Shown piece after piece: positions 6,724-12,745 of a DNA stretch of 12,745 bases. The notes beneath the pieces are model-generated. The model made no database searches. It saw only the letters and a program-made list of their open reading frames with translations, and had not been told where the DNA came from. How positions within the stretch are numbered: the stretch's first letter is position 1; each line of letters starts with the position of its first letter. The position numbers and the translations under genes were made by a program. The stretch covers positions 1 to 12,745 of the forward strand of contig CAIJEA010000548.1 of the NCBI GenBank assembly GCA_903819605.1, in the 5' to 3' direction. The stretch is from an uncultured cyanobacterium (GTDB taxonomy: Bacteria > Cyanobacteriota > Cyanobacteriia > Pseudanabaenales > Pseudanabaenaceae).

Positions 6724-6766
6724 CATAGTTAGAGAGTCGTTGCCGAGTAACAACTCTCTAACTATG
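6724..6766 (+). terminator. Hairpin terminator after the aminotransferase gene (repeat family B)
   Basis: CATAGTTAGAGAGT at 6724-6737 pairs with ACTCTCTAACTATG at 6753-6766 over 14 bp. An alternative inner extension pairs TTG (6740-6742) with CAA (6751-6753) after a small bulge. It begins 7 bases after the stop codon. No strong T-tract follows. It shares AGAGAGT with the hairpins at 2394, 4276 and 10181. Confidence 0.65.
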
Positions 6767-6790
6767 AATAGTTATGAGAAAACTCATGCT

Positions 6791-6796
6791 TATAAT
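6791..6796 (+). promoter_or_regulatory. Candidate -10 box (perfect TATAAT) for the repeat membrane protein
   Basis: TATAAT at 6791-6796 is a perfect consensus -10 element, 26 bases before the ATG at 6823. It would give a short leader of about 20 bases that includes the AGGAGA ribosome site. No good -35 match lies 16-18 bases upstream; the upstream bases belong to the end of the preceding hairpin region. Confidence 0.45.
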
Positions 6797-6811
6797 ATTC
6801 ACATCTGTATT

Positions 6812-6817
6812 AGGAGA
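6812..6817 (+). promoter_or_regulatory. Shine-Dalgarno site AGGAGA
   Basis: AGGAGA lies 5 bases before ATG 6823. It is one of only two strong ribosome-binding sites in the window and fixes the start at 6823. Confidence 0.75.
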
Positions 6818-6822
6818 TATTC

Positions 6823-8166
6823 ATGGGCATTCTTAATTCAATGTTCGCGAAAAAGAAACATCCTCAACAGGGGGTGGGAAACGATCCAGATGTGCAGACT
6901 ATTCAACATCCATCAGTGCCAGCAACTCCAACAAGCAATCATCCTCCGAGTTCAGCAACTCAACGGTACACAGAGTTAGAGACTGAACTAATGCGATCTC
7001 CACATGCATTGCAAACCAAACCAACCAATCTGCCTAAACAATCGGGCTTGAGAAAATTAGGTGAAAGACTAATCTGGATAGGTATTTGGGTTGGTATTCC
7101 TGTGGGTGTTATTTATGTGCTTAATTTGCCTTATCCAGTAATTCGTCAACCAGTCGCTAAGACTGCACCACTTTTACTATTGCCAAGTAATATGGCGATC
7201 GAAGCAAATTTCAAACAGGCTCAGGCAAATGTTGAGGAAGCTCGTCAGTTAATTGAGTTGCCGACCAGTCCAGCCGATTTGGATCGTGGGGAGCTTAAAC
7301 TTAGGGATGCCAAAAGTGCATTAGATGCAATTCCTGTATGGTATATCGCAGATTGGGCTGATTATTCGAGAGGCTATTGGGGATATGGCTGGGAATTTTC
7401 GCCTGCGGGGTTACAAGGAGCGCGGCTGAAAGTCGGACAACTAGAGGCAAAAGTATTTCAAGAAAAGAATGCTCAAATAATTCTGACAGATGCAGAAAAA
7501 GATTTAACCATAGCAAAAACTCAGCTTCAGCAAAATTCTTCACCTATTGAGAAGAAAGCTGCGGTGCAAAACTGGCAAGCAGTGATCGATCGCCTCAGCC
7601 AAATTCCACCACAAACAATGGCTGGGCGGAAGGCACAACAGTTAATCGTTACTTCCACTAGAGATTTAAAAGCAGTAGCGGGGATTTCTGTGGGGAATGA
7701 CAAAGTAGGATCTCTACTGGGGGGAGCCGAAGAATTTGCCAAAAAAGCAGCAGAAACTGGTCGCAATCCTCCATATACTATCGATCGCTGGAATGAAATA
7801 GCTTCATTGTGGCAAGAGGCAATTCAAAGATTAGAAAAAATTTCATCTGAAGATTTGCAAGGATATCCTGAAGCTCAAAAGCGTTTAGCAGAATATCGAG
7901 CAAGCCTTTCTGAAGTAAGAGTTCGTCTAAAGAGTGAGCAAGAAGCTGTTCAATCTCTAGATCGCGCCAATCAAAAGCTTACGGCTCTATGGGCAAGTTT
8001 GCCAAAAGATGGCAAAGACTTAAATAAAAATCAAGCGATCGCTAGTTTTATGGCGATTAATAATGACTTAGATAAAATTCAAAATGGAACTACAGTCTAT
8101 TTAAAGGCTCAAGAAGTTAAACTGCAAGTACAACAGCAGTTGAAGTTATTGCAGCAAGCGAAATAA
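6823..8166 (+). CDS. Single-pass membrane protein with internal helical repeats, function unknown
   Basis: This 447-residue protein has a Pro/Gln/Ser-rich N-terminal segment (1-75, probably cytoplasmic and disordered), a transmembrane helix at about 82-101 (ERLIWIGIWVGIPVGVIYVL), and a long, mostly helical C-terminal region. The basic residues before the helix suggest the C-terminal part lies outside the cytoplasm. A loose unit with a hydrophobic-Trp-x-x-A-I-x-x-L-x-x-I pattern recurs: NWQAVIDRLSQIP (250-262), LWQEAIQRLEKIS (329-341) and FMAINNDLDKI (409-419), with a diverged copy KLRDAKSALDAIP (159-171). After each, A-x(3)-L and a further helix follow. An aromatic patch, WYIADWADYSRGYWGYGW, lies at 173-190. 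I do not recognise a named family. It precedes the ATPase homologue by 67 bases on the same strand, with a hairpin between. The start is set by AGGAGA. Confidence 0.7.
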   Translation: MGILNSMFAKKKHPQQGVGNDPDVQTIQHPSVPATPTSNHPPSSATQRYTELETELMRSPHALQTKPTNLPKQSGLRKLGERLIWIGIWVGIPVGVIYVLNLPYPVIRQPVAKTAPLLLLPSNMAIEANFKQAQANVEEARQLIELPTSPADLDRGELKLRDAKSALDAIPVWYIADWADYSRGYWGYGWEFSPAGLQGARLKVGQLEAKVFQEKNAQIILTDAEKDLTIAKTQLQQNSSPIEKKAAVQNWQAVIDRLSQIPPQTMAGRKAQQLIVTSTRDLKAVAGISVGNDKVGSLLGGAEEFAKKAAETGRNPPYTIDRWNEIASLWQEAIQRLEKISSEDLQGYPEAQKRLAEYRASLSEVRVRLKSEQEAVQSLDRANQKLTALWASLPKDGKDLNKNQAIASFMAINNDLDKIQNGTTVYLKAQEVKLQVQQQLKLLQQAK

Positions 8167-8173
8167 TCTATTA

Positions 8174-8204
8174 AGGATAGGCAGCGCTTCACGCCGCCTA
8201 TCCT
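8174..8204 (+). terminator. Hairpin between the repeat membrane protein and the ATPase homologue
   Basis: AGGATAGGC at 8174-8182 pairs with GCCTATCCT at 8196-8204; after an A-C mismatch, GCG (8184-8186) pairs with CGC (8192-8194) around CTTCA. It begins 7 bases after the stop of the upstream gene. The absence of a T-tract means it may only attenuate, so read-through into the ATPase homologue is possible. Confidence 0.55.
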
Positions 8205-8233
8205 AGCTATCTAAAAAGCCTCAAGAACGCATT

Positions 8234-10183
8234 ATGACAAAATTTGACTTTCTCGCGGACACCCAAAAATCTTGGCACTACATGGATGTAGAGCAAGTAT
8301 TGGCGGCTTTGGAGTCTTCGGCAGAAGGTTTGTCCTATGTGAATGCGCGGCAAAGATTGCGGTATTTAGGAGCTAATAAAATCCCGCGATCGCGTCCAGT
8401 CAGCAAAATAATCTTAAAGCCTTGGCTCGATCCTTTGACCTATATTCTATTAGGCTCAGCCATCTATTTGCAATGGAATGGTGCAGAAGGATGGGCGCTA
8501 GTCCTTGTGGGAGGATTACATGCAGCCATTGGTATTGGGATCTCTTTATGGTCTATTAAAACGAGAGAGAGAGTTAGTCGCGATCGCCCTCAACGTCGTC
8601 AAAACGATCCATCGAGTTCCGTAACTGTAATTCGCGATCGCGAAGAAATGGAACTTCCTTTGCGAGACTTAGTATTAGGTGATGTGCTGGTGTTAAAAGA
8701 AGGCGATCGTCCAACGGTAGACTTACGGATTCTGGAAACATCAGAAGATTTAGTTGTAAATCAAACTAATTTAGGTGGTGAAGCAATTTGTTCTAAGCAA
8801 GCGAACTTTACCTTAGAAGAAAAAACACCACCACTTGAATGTAGCAATATGATTTTTGCAGGGACAGAAATCTCTTCAGGCACTGTTAAGGGAATCGTGA
8901 TTGCAACGGGACGCTTCACCCAAGAACAAGCAGCATTAATTAAAGAAAAACCATTTTCGGTAATGCATTCAGAGTTGAGCCAACTCCGTCAGGTCTGGAT
9001 TGGGCTATTGATCTTAGTAACTACGGTAGCGATGGGTTTTGCATGGCAACGAGGGATTACTATAAACGCGATGACAGCCGCTGCTTTGATCCTTAGCACT
9101 TACCCTCAAAATCTATTACGTATTGCTACCCAAGTACAGTTGTTTGGGATGCGCGATCTCGTTAAACGCCGACTATGGGCAAGATTTCCATCTGTTTTAG
9201 ATGCGATGGCTAGAGTGACTACAATTGTGCCAATCGTAGAGTCAGATGTAGTGCTGAGCTTTGATAACTTGAGTCGTGGAGGTATTGAGTGGAAAGCACT
9301 GATCCGCACATCTGAAGCGGACGCGCAGGCATTTAGTGAAGTAATTGGTATTGAGACCCATAGTTATTTTGAATCTCCTCAAGAGCGCATTCGTCAATGG
9401 CAAGGCGATCGCCTTAAATCAGTGGATGCTGTAGCCGTAATTGGTAACGATCTTGAAGATATACCCCTACTAAGAGTGGCGGATGTGGGAATCTGCGATC
9501 GCACTTGTCGTAAAGAATTGCAAGATAGTTCAGGGCTGATTTTACCTAAAGAAGACTTCCATTACTTACCGATCGCTATTCTCGAAGGTCGCGCAATTTT
9601 TGATCGATTGCAACGGATTGCTTTACTAACTGCGACAAGCTCCTTTACCTTAGCGGTTCTCACCCTCATGGATACCGCCGCAGGTTTCTCAATGCCGCCG
9701 CTCCAATTGCTCTGGATTGGCGCGATCGCGACCCCCGTTGTGGCGTTTCCTTTAGTTCTTGAACCCACCCACGAAAGCTTGCTACTTCAGCCTGCCCACC
9801 GCTTTCAAACCATGTTGCGACCTAGTAATTACCTGCGTATTTTGCTAGCCGTCACTGCCACAATCACTGCTATCTCTCTAGTCTTTTGGATGAAATATCA
9901 GGGTCAAGCTGCGATGTTTTCCCAAGCACGATCGATGGCATTTGTAACCCTCGGATTCAGCCAAATTTTCCATGCCTGCGCGATCGCTAGACAAAGTATT
10001 TTCAGCAATTTACCGCTCCTACTTGGTATTTCCTTTGTCGCAGTTTTTCAAGTTATCTTTATACAAATTCCTTGGTTTGGCGATCTTATGGCAACTGTTC
10101 CGCTAAATGGAAGTGAATGGGCGATCGCCATTCTTAGCGCTACTGCGGTATTTTGGGTACAAGAGCTAATCAAAACGGGTTAG
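8234..10183 (+). CDS. Degenerate P-type cation ATPase homologue lacking catalytic motifs (candidate pseudoenzyme)
   Basis: The 649 residues align along the whole length of a type II (P2) cation ATPase but are about 250 short. Residues 14-51 are the N-terminal cation-ATPase domain (WHYMDVEQVLAAL, LRYLGANKIP). M1-M2 lie at about 68-106 and the actuator domain at about 130-235, where the TGES loop reads LGGEAICSKQ (180-189). M3-M4 lie at about 254-300, where PEGLP reads PQNLL (291-295). In the stretch that normally holds DKTGT, ARVTTIVPIVESDVV (326-340), the phosphorylated Asp aligns with Ile334. Only some 50 residues stand in for the nucleotide-binding domain. The GDGVND loop reads GNDLED (404-409). 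From there it is normal: ILPKEDFHYLPIAILEGRAI (436-455), then six helices M5-M10 (about 461-645), including PLQLLWIG (489-496). It cannot be an ordinary ion pump. The open frame suggests retained function, but recent decay is possible. The start ATG has no strong Shine-Dalgarno; its TAG stop lies inside a hairpin. Confidence 0.85.
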   Translation: MTKFDFLADTQKSWHYMDVEQVLAALESSAEGLSYVNARQRLRYLGANKIPRSRPVSKIILKPWLDPLTYILLGSAIYLQWNGAEGWALVLVGGLHAAIGIGISLWSIKTRERVSRDRPQRRQNDPSSSVTVIRDREEMELPLRDLVLGDVLVLKEGDRPTVDLRILETSEDLVVNQTNLGGEAICSKQANFTLEEKTPPLECSNMIFAGTEISSGTVKGIVIATGRFTQEQAALIKEKPFSVMHSELSQLRQVWIGLLILVTTVAMGFAWQRGITINAMTAAALILSTYPQNLLRIATQVQLFGMRDLVKRRLWARFPSVLDAMARVTTIVPIVESDVVLSFDNLSRGGIEWKALIRTSEADAQAFSEVIGIETHSYFESPQERIRQWQGDRLKSVDAVAVIGNDLEDIPLLRVADVGICDRTCRKELQDSSGLILPKEDFHYLPIAILEGRAIFDRLQRIALLTATSSFTLAVLTLMDTAAGFSMPPLQLLWIGAIATPVVAFPLVLEPTHESLLLQPAHRFQTMLRPSNYLRILLAVTATITAISLVFWMKYQGQAAMFSQARSMAFVTLGFSQIFHACAIARQSIFSNLPLLLGISFVAVFQVIFIQIPWFGDLMATVPLNGSEWAIAILSATAVFWVQELIKTG

Positions 10184-10239
10184 GACATAAAAAACAGAAG
10201 AGAGTTGCGGTGCAATTCTCTTCTGTTTTTTATGTCCTA
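10181..10239 (+). terminator. 28-30-bp hairpin containing the stop codon of the ATPase homologue (repeat family B)
   Basis: Positions 10181-10208 pair with 10212-10239, with one G-U pair (10204/10216), around a GGT loop; one more T-A pair (10180/10240) can be added. The TAG stop at 10181-10183 is the base of the stem. A six-base A-run (10189-10194) and T-run (10226-10231) lie within the stem, making it a strong terminator candidate for either strand. The inner arm CAGAAGAGAGTTGC is shared with the hairpin at 4276-4318. Confidence 0.75.
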
Positions 10240-10258
10240 AGTAAAACTTACATACAAT

Positions 10259-10288
10259 ATTGACCAGAGCGATCGCCTACCAGTCAAT
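10259..10288. repeat. Inverted repeat ATTGAC-N18-GTCAAT upstream of the binding-protein gene
   Basis: ATTGAC at 10259-10264 and GTCAAT at 10283-10288 are exact inverse copies with an 18-base spacer that holds a HIP1 octamer. TTGACC at 10260-10265 also resembles a -35 box, but no good -10 follows at 16-18 bases. It lies 45 bases before the ATG at 10333 and could be an operator; the arms are short, so chance is possible. Confidence 0.3.
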
Positions 10289-10332
10289 CATGTTGTAAGC
10301 TGCAACTAGTATGTAGATCGATCGCTAAACTC

Positions 10333-11673
10333 ATGAGCTTAATGCCCAAGCATTTACCTAAAACTGCTAAAAAAAGACTCTTAAAAACACCTCTACGTCA
10401 ATGGTGCTTTTTTGCAAGCTTGACGATAGCGCTGCTATCAGGTTGTCAAGACAAACCCACGCCAAGTCCTACAGCCTCGCCAACTACCACTACAAAACCA
10501 ACGGCAGCGGCAATCGCCAAAGATCCTGAAGGTATTTTAGAAAGGGTAAAAGCTCGTGGAAAGCTGATCTGTGGCGTAAATGGCAAACTGCTGGGATTTA
10601 GTTATGTAGACGAAAAAGGCGACTGGAGTGGCTTAGATGTGGACTATTGCCGCGCGATCGCTGCTGCTGTCTTAGGTGATGCGAAGGCAGTTGAGTTTAA
10701 GCCATTGTTAGCAAAAGATCGCTTTACATCAGTTCAAAATGGCGAAGTTGATGTCCTGATGCGAAATACAACTCGCACCCTAACCCGTGATGTCACCCCA
10801 AATATTTCCTTTGCACCCACGACTTTTTTTGATGGACAAGGCGTAATGATACGGATTGGTGGGGCAAAGTCAGCTTCATCAGGTAGTTCACCCAGTAGTT
10901 CGCCCAGCAGTTCACCAAATAGTTCTCCTGTTGCAACTACCAGTGCTTCACCAAGTCCTGCTCCCAGTGCCACTAGCACACCTGAAAGTACTCCATCTAA
11001 TGATAAGGGAAGCAAATCCGATAACAAAGATAGTAAATCTGACAAGCAGACACCAAAAACTAACGAAGATTTGGCGATCGCCCTCAAAGAACTATCGGGC
11101 AAAAAAATCTGTGTAGAGACAGGAATCAATGATTCAAATTTAGAATCAGCCCTTAAAGAAGCTAATGTCGAGATTTTCCCCGTAATTTTGCCAGATCTCG
11201 AAAGTGTATTAAACACCTATACTAAAGGTGACTGTGACGCAATTTCATCCGAAAAATCACAGCTTGCTGCATGGAGAATTAAACTACCTCGACCTGCCGA
11301 TCACAAAATTCTCGATCTGAGCTTTTCCAAAGAGCCACTTAGTCCTGCCTTAGTTGGTAATGACGATCGCTGGCGTGATGTGGTGACTTGGGTAGTTTAT
11401 GCCACTTTTTATGCCGAAGAATTGGGGATTAATACGGATAACTACGCGATTTTTAAAGATACTAAAAATCCAGATGTAGCCAAATTTCTTGGTACATCTG
11501 ACTCACTAGGTATTGAGCTAGGTCTAGCGCCAGATTGGACGACCCAAATTCTCAAGCAGGTAGGAAGTTACAGTGATATTTATAGTCGCAATCTTGCCCC
11601 TCTAGATATTCCACGCGGTTTAAATCGGACTTGGAAGCAAGGTGGATTGCTCTATTCAATGCCATTTCGCTAA
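10333..11673 (+). CDS. Family 3 solute-binding lipoprotein (amino-acid ABC type, NatF/AapJ/BztA-like) with a Ser/Pro-rich insert
   Basis: The 446-residue protein has a basic N-terminus, a hydrophobic stretch and the lipobox LLSGC (34-38), so it should be a lipoprotein with acylated Cys38. A Thr/Pro linker (41-60) follows. Lobe 1 includes RGKLICGVNGKLLGFSYVDE (75-94), GLDVDYCRAIAAAVLGD (100-116) and LMRNTTRTLTRD (142-153), classic for amino-acid binding proteins of the AapJ/BztA group; NatF is the cyanobacterial member I know. FFDGQGVMIRIGG (165-177) is followed by an unusual low-complexity insert, about 179-244, and then lobe 2 resumes with LSGKKICVETGINDSN (254-269) to the C-terminus LLYSMPFR. 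No permease or ATPase gene is adjacent, so it is an orphan or works with components elsewhere. ATG 10342 (Met4) is an alternative start. Confidence 0.9.
   Translation: MSLMPKHLPKTAKKRLLKTPLRQWCFFASLTIALLSGCQDKPTPSPTASPTTTTKPTAAAIAKDPEGILERVKARGKLICGVNGKLLGFSYVDEKGDWSGLDVDYCRAIAAAVLGDAKAVEFKPLLAKDRFTSVQNGEVDVLMRNTTRTLTRDVTPNISFAPTTFFDGQGVMIRIGGAKSASSGSSPSSSPSSSPNSSPVATTSASPSPAPSATSTPESTPSNDKGSKSDNKDSKSDKQTPKTNEDLAIALKELSGKKICVETGINDSNLESALKEANVEIFPVILPDLESVLNTYTKGDCDAISSEKSQLAAWRIKLPRPADHKILDLSFSKEPLSPALVGNDDRWRDVVTWVVYATFYAEELGINTDNYAIFKDTKNPDVAKFLGTSDSLGIELGLAPDWTTQILKQVGSYSDIYSRNLAPLDIPRGLNRTWKQGGLLYSMPFR
10885..10932 (+). repeat. 12-bp tandem repeat (four units) inside the binding-protein insert
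   Basis: Four consecutive in-frame units start AGTTC: AGTTCACCCAGT, AGTTCGCCCAGC, AGTTCACCAAAT and AGTTCTCCTGTT. They encode SSPS, SSPS, SSPN and SSPV. The units diverge mainly at third codon positions, which suggests an old duplication kept in frame, and the tract could still vary in copy number between strains. Confidence 0.75.
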
Positions 11674-11687
11674 ATTAAAATCCAGAT

Positions 11688-11730
11688 TAAAAACATGTGA
11701 CGCACGCTGCGCGTGCGTCACATGTTTTTA
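11688..11730 (+). terminator. Long perfect hairpin after the binding-protein gene (repeat family A)
   Basis: Positions 11688-11707 pair with 11711-11730 over 20 bp around a TGC loop. The arms carry five-base A-runs and T-runs (11689-11693, 11725-11729), so it is a good intrinsic terminator 14 bases after the stop. The core GACGCACGCTGCGCGTGCGTC matches the hairpin at 1331-1371 apart from paired changes. Confidence 0.8.
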
Positions 11731-11755
11731 GATACTTGCCAAGCGGCTCTTTGTC

Positions 11756-11773
11756 TTTAACCAAGCTTAACCA
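11756..11773 (+). promoter_or_regulatory. Pho-box-like direct repeat upstream of the SPFH gene
   Basis: TTTAACCA at 11756-11763 and CTTAACCA at 11766-11773 both fit the cyanobacterial Pho-box half-site PyTTAAPyPy(T/A). They are repeated at 10 bp, whereas known SphR/PhoB boxes repeat at about 11 bp, and I see no third copy. They lie about 75-95 bases before the SPFH start codon. Confidence 0.3.
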
Positions 11774-11836
11774 AGATGACATAACTTATGAAGTATGGGT
11801 AATAAAGTATGGCTAAAGTCCGACTTAAAAAATCAT

Positions 11837-11842
11837 AGGGGA
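11837..11842 (+). promoter_or_regulatory. Shine-Dalgarno site AGGGGA for the SPFH gene
   Basis: AGGGGA lies 7 bases before ATG 11850 and fixes that start codon. Confidence 0.65.
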
Positions 11843-11849
11843 AATATAA

Positions 11850-12745
11850 ATGTCGTTTATCGTTTCTGCGATCGCTTCACTCATCTCGATAGTTGTATTT
11901 TTCAGCAGTAAAAAGTTAGTGGATAACCGCGTTGTCCAACTATCAATTAAGGCGATCGCAGGATTGATAGCTTTGTTAACCACGGTAAATGCTCTTAGCC
12001 GTTTGATCGTCGTCATACCTGCGGGAAATGTTGGGGTAGAAGATTTTCAAGGCAAGGTTAGCGATCGCACTTTACCCGCAGGTATTCATACAATTAATCC
12101 ATTTGCAGAGGTGGTGCAGTTTTCTACCCGATTGCGCGATATCAAAGAAGAAATTGCTGCAACATCTAAAGAGGGATTAGCGCTAGGGATTGATATCAGT
12201 ATTCAATATCGGATTGATCCTGCTAAGGCTGCAAGTGTCTATACCAATATCGGTTTGGAAGAGCGGGAAATCGTGGTATCTAGGTTTCGCTCGATCTCGC
12301 GAGAAATTGTCTCTGGCTATCCTGCGGAAGCGGTATATGCCACTAAGAGAGAAGAAATTAGTTTAAAACTCGCTGACAAATTGCGATCGCAACTTGCCCC
12401 CCTCGGCTTTCTCGTCGATGAGGCTCTTTTACGAAATGTCAAAGTACCAGAAACCTTACAAGCCGCAATTCAGCAGAGACTGAAGGCTGAGCAAGAAAAT
12501 TTGCAAATGAAATTTGTCATCGAAAAAGAGACTCAAGAAGCCGATCGCAAGCGAATTGAGGCAAAAGGTGTTGCTGATGCTCAAAAAATCTTAGCTGAAG
12601 GTTTAACGCCTACGGTTTTACAATTAAGGGCGATCGAAGCAACTGAAAAATTAGCCCAGTCCCCAAACTCTAAAATTATTGTTTTGGGTAATGGTCAAAA
12701 CACACCGTTGATTTTGCCAGTTGATCGCGAGGCAGCAGTAGTCAA
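11850..12745 (+). CDS. SPFH/prohibitin (Band 7) family membrane protein, 3' end beyond the window
   Basis: The open frame begins MSFIVSAIASLISIVVFF and runs about 298 codons to the window edge without a stop. A first hydrophobic segment (3-18) and a second (about 31-55) anchor it in the membrane. The SPFH domain follows: IPAGNVGVEDFQGKV (56-70), LPAGIHTINPF (75-85), then LALGIDISIQYRID (110-123). A charged, Glu/Lys/Ala-rich helical stretch (about 205-250: LQAAIQQRLKAEQE, KETQEADRKRIEAKGVADAQ) is the usual coiled-coil assembly region. Prohibitins form large ring or cage complexes in membranes and often restrain AAA proteases such as FtsH; cyanobacteria carry several copies. Having two hydrophobic segments, rather than one, before the domain is slightly unusual. 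The start is supported by AGGGGA. Confidence 0.93.
   Translation, partial: MSFIVSAIASLISIVVFFSSKKLVDNRVVQLSIKAIAGLIALLTTVNALSRLIVVIPAGNVGVEDFQGKVSDRTLPAGIHTINPFAEVVQFSTRLRDIKEEIAATSKEGLALGIDISIQYRIDPAKAASVYTNIGLEEREIVVSRFRSISREIVSGYPAEAVYATKREEISLKLADKLRSQLAPLGFLVDEALLRNVKVPETLQAAIQQRLKAEQENLQMKFVIEKETQEADRKRIEAKGVADAQKILAEGLTPTVLQLRAIEATEKLAQSPNSKIIVLGNGQNTPLILPVDREAAVV

Noticed and set aside
10241..10255. NtcA-like site GTA...TAC before the binding-protein gene
   Set aside because: The spacer is 9 bases; the NtcA consensus requires GTA-N8-TAC, and no well-placed -10 box follows.
10734..11216. A 160-codon open frame on the minus strand opposite the binding-protein gene, rich in Leu/Gly/Glu
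   Set aside because: It is the antisense of the Ser/Pro-rich repeat tract, which keeps several frames open; the plus-strand protein has clear family motifs on both sides.
1..12745. GCGATCGC octamer present more than 30 times
   Set aside because: This is the known HIP1 element of many cyanobacteria; useful for identifying the lineage but not new, and not annotated copy by copy.
1..12745. CRISPR arrays, tRNA or rRNA genes, IS elements, phage genes
   Set aside because: No regularly spaced direct repeats, cloverleaf-like segments, transposase catalytic motifs or phage structural proteins were seen.

Overview
The window looks like a chromosomal segment of a cyanobacterium. The octamer GCGATCGC (HIP1) occurs more than 30 times on about 12.7 kb, where chance would give less than one copy. 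The protein set is also typically cyanobacterial: a SirB1-type transglutaminase-fold/TPR protein, a 2-Cys peroxiredoxin, an SPFH/prohibitin protein and a NatF/AapJ-like binding protein. The moderately AT-rich composition and many long intergenic hairpins would suit a Pseudanabaena-like filamentous genus, but that genus call is only an inference. I see no phage, IS, CRISPR or tRNA/rRNA signal.

Layout from left to right. The first 92 bases are the 5' end of uvrA on the minus strand, divergent from a HTH/acidic-linker protein (407-1291, +). Next come a SirB1-family protein (1557-2387, +) and a convergent minus-strand pair: a degenerate response-regulator receiver protein (3405-4025) followed by an alpha/beta hydrolase (2472-3392). 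A minus-strand 2-Cys peroxiredoxin (4319-4882) is divergent from a standalone mannose-6-phosphate-isomerase-type cupin (4956-5375, +). A DegT/DnrJ/EryC1/StrS sugar aminotransferase follows (5604-6716, +); together with the cupin it suggests nucleotide-sugar or surface-polysaccharide metabolism. The right half, all on the plus strand, holds a single-pass membrane protein with internal helical repeats (6823-8166), a P-type ATPase homologue that has lost its catalytic residues (8234-10183), a lipoprotein amino-acid-type binding protein with a Ser/Pro-rich insert (10333-11673), and an SPFH/prohibitin protein running off the right edge (11850-end).

The two features most worth a second look are as follows. 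(1) The 649-residue P-type ATPase homologue lacks the DKTGT phosphorylation loop and most of the nucleotide-binding domain and has altered TGES, PEGLP and GDGVND motifs, yet keeps a full-length membrane domain and an open frame: a candidate pseudoenzyme. (2) Gene ends are decorated with very long, near-perfect hairpins that fall into sequence families. One pair, about 10 kb apart, shares a core and differs by compensatory base-pair changes in the stem. Another set of four shares an AGAGAGT arm. One hairpin abuts the stop codon of a peroxiredoxin that lacks the usual C-terminal tail, and another contains the stop codon of the ATPase homologue.

No coherent multi-gene defence or biosynthetic system is visible; this is mostly a housekeeping and accessory mixture.
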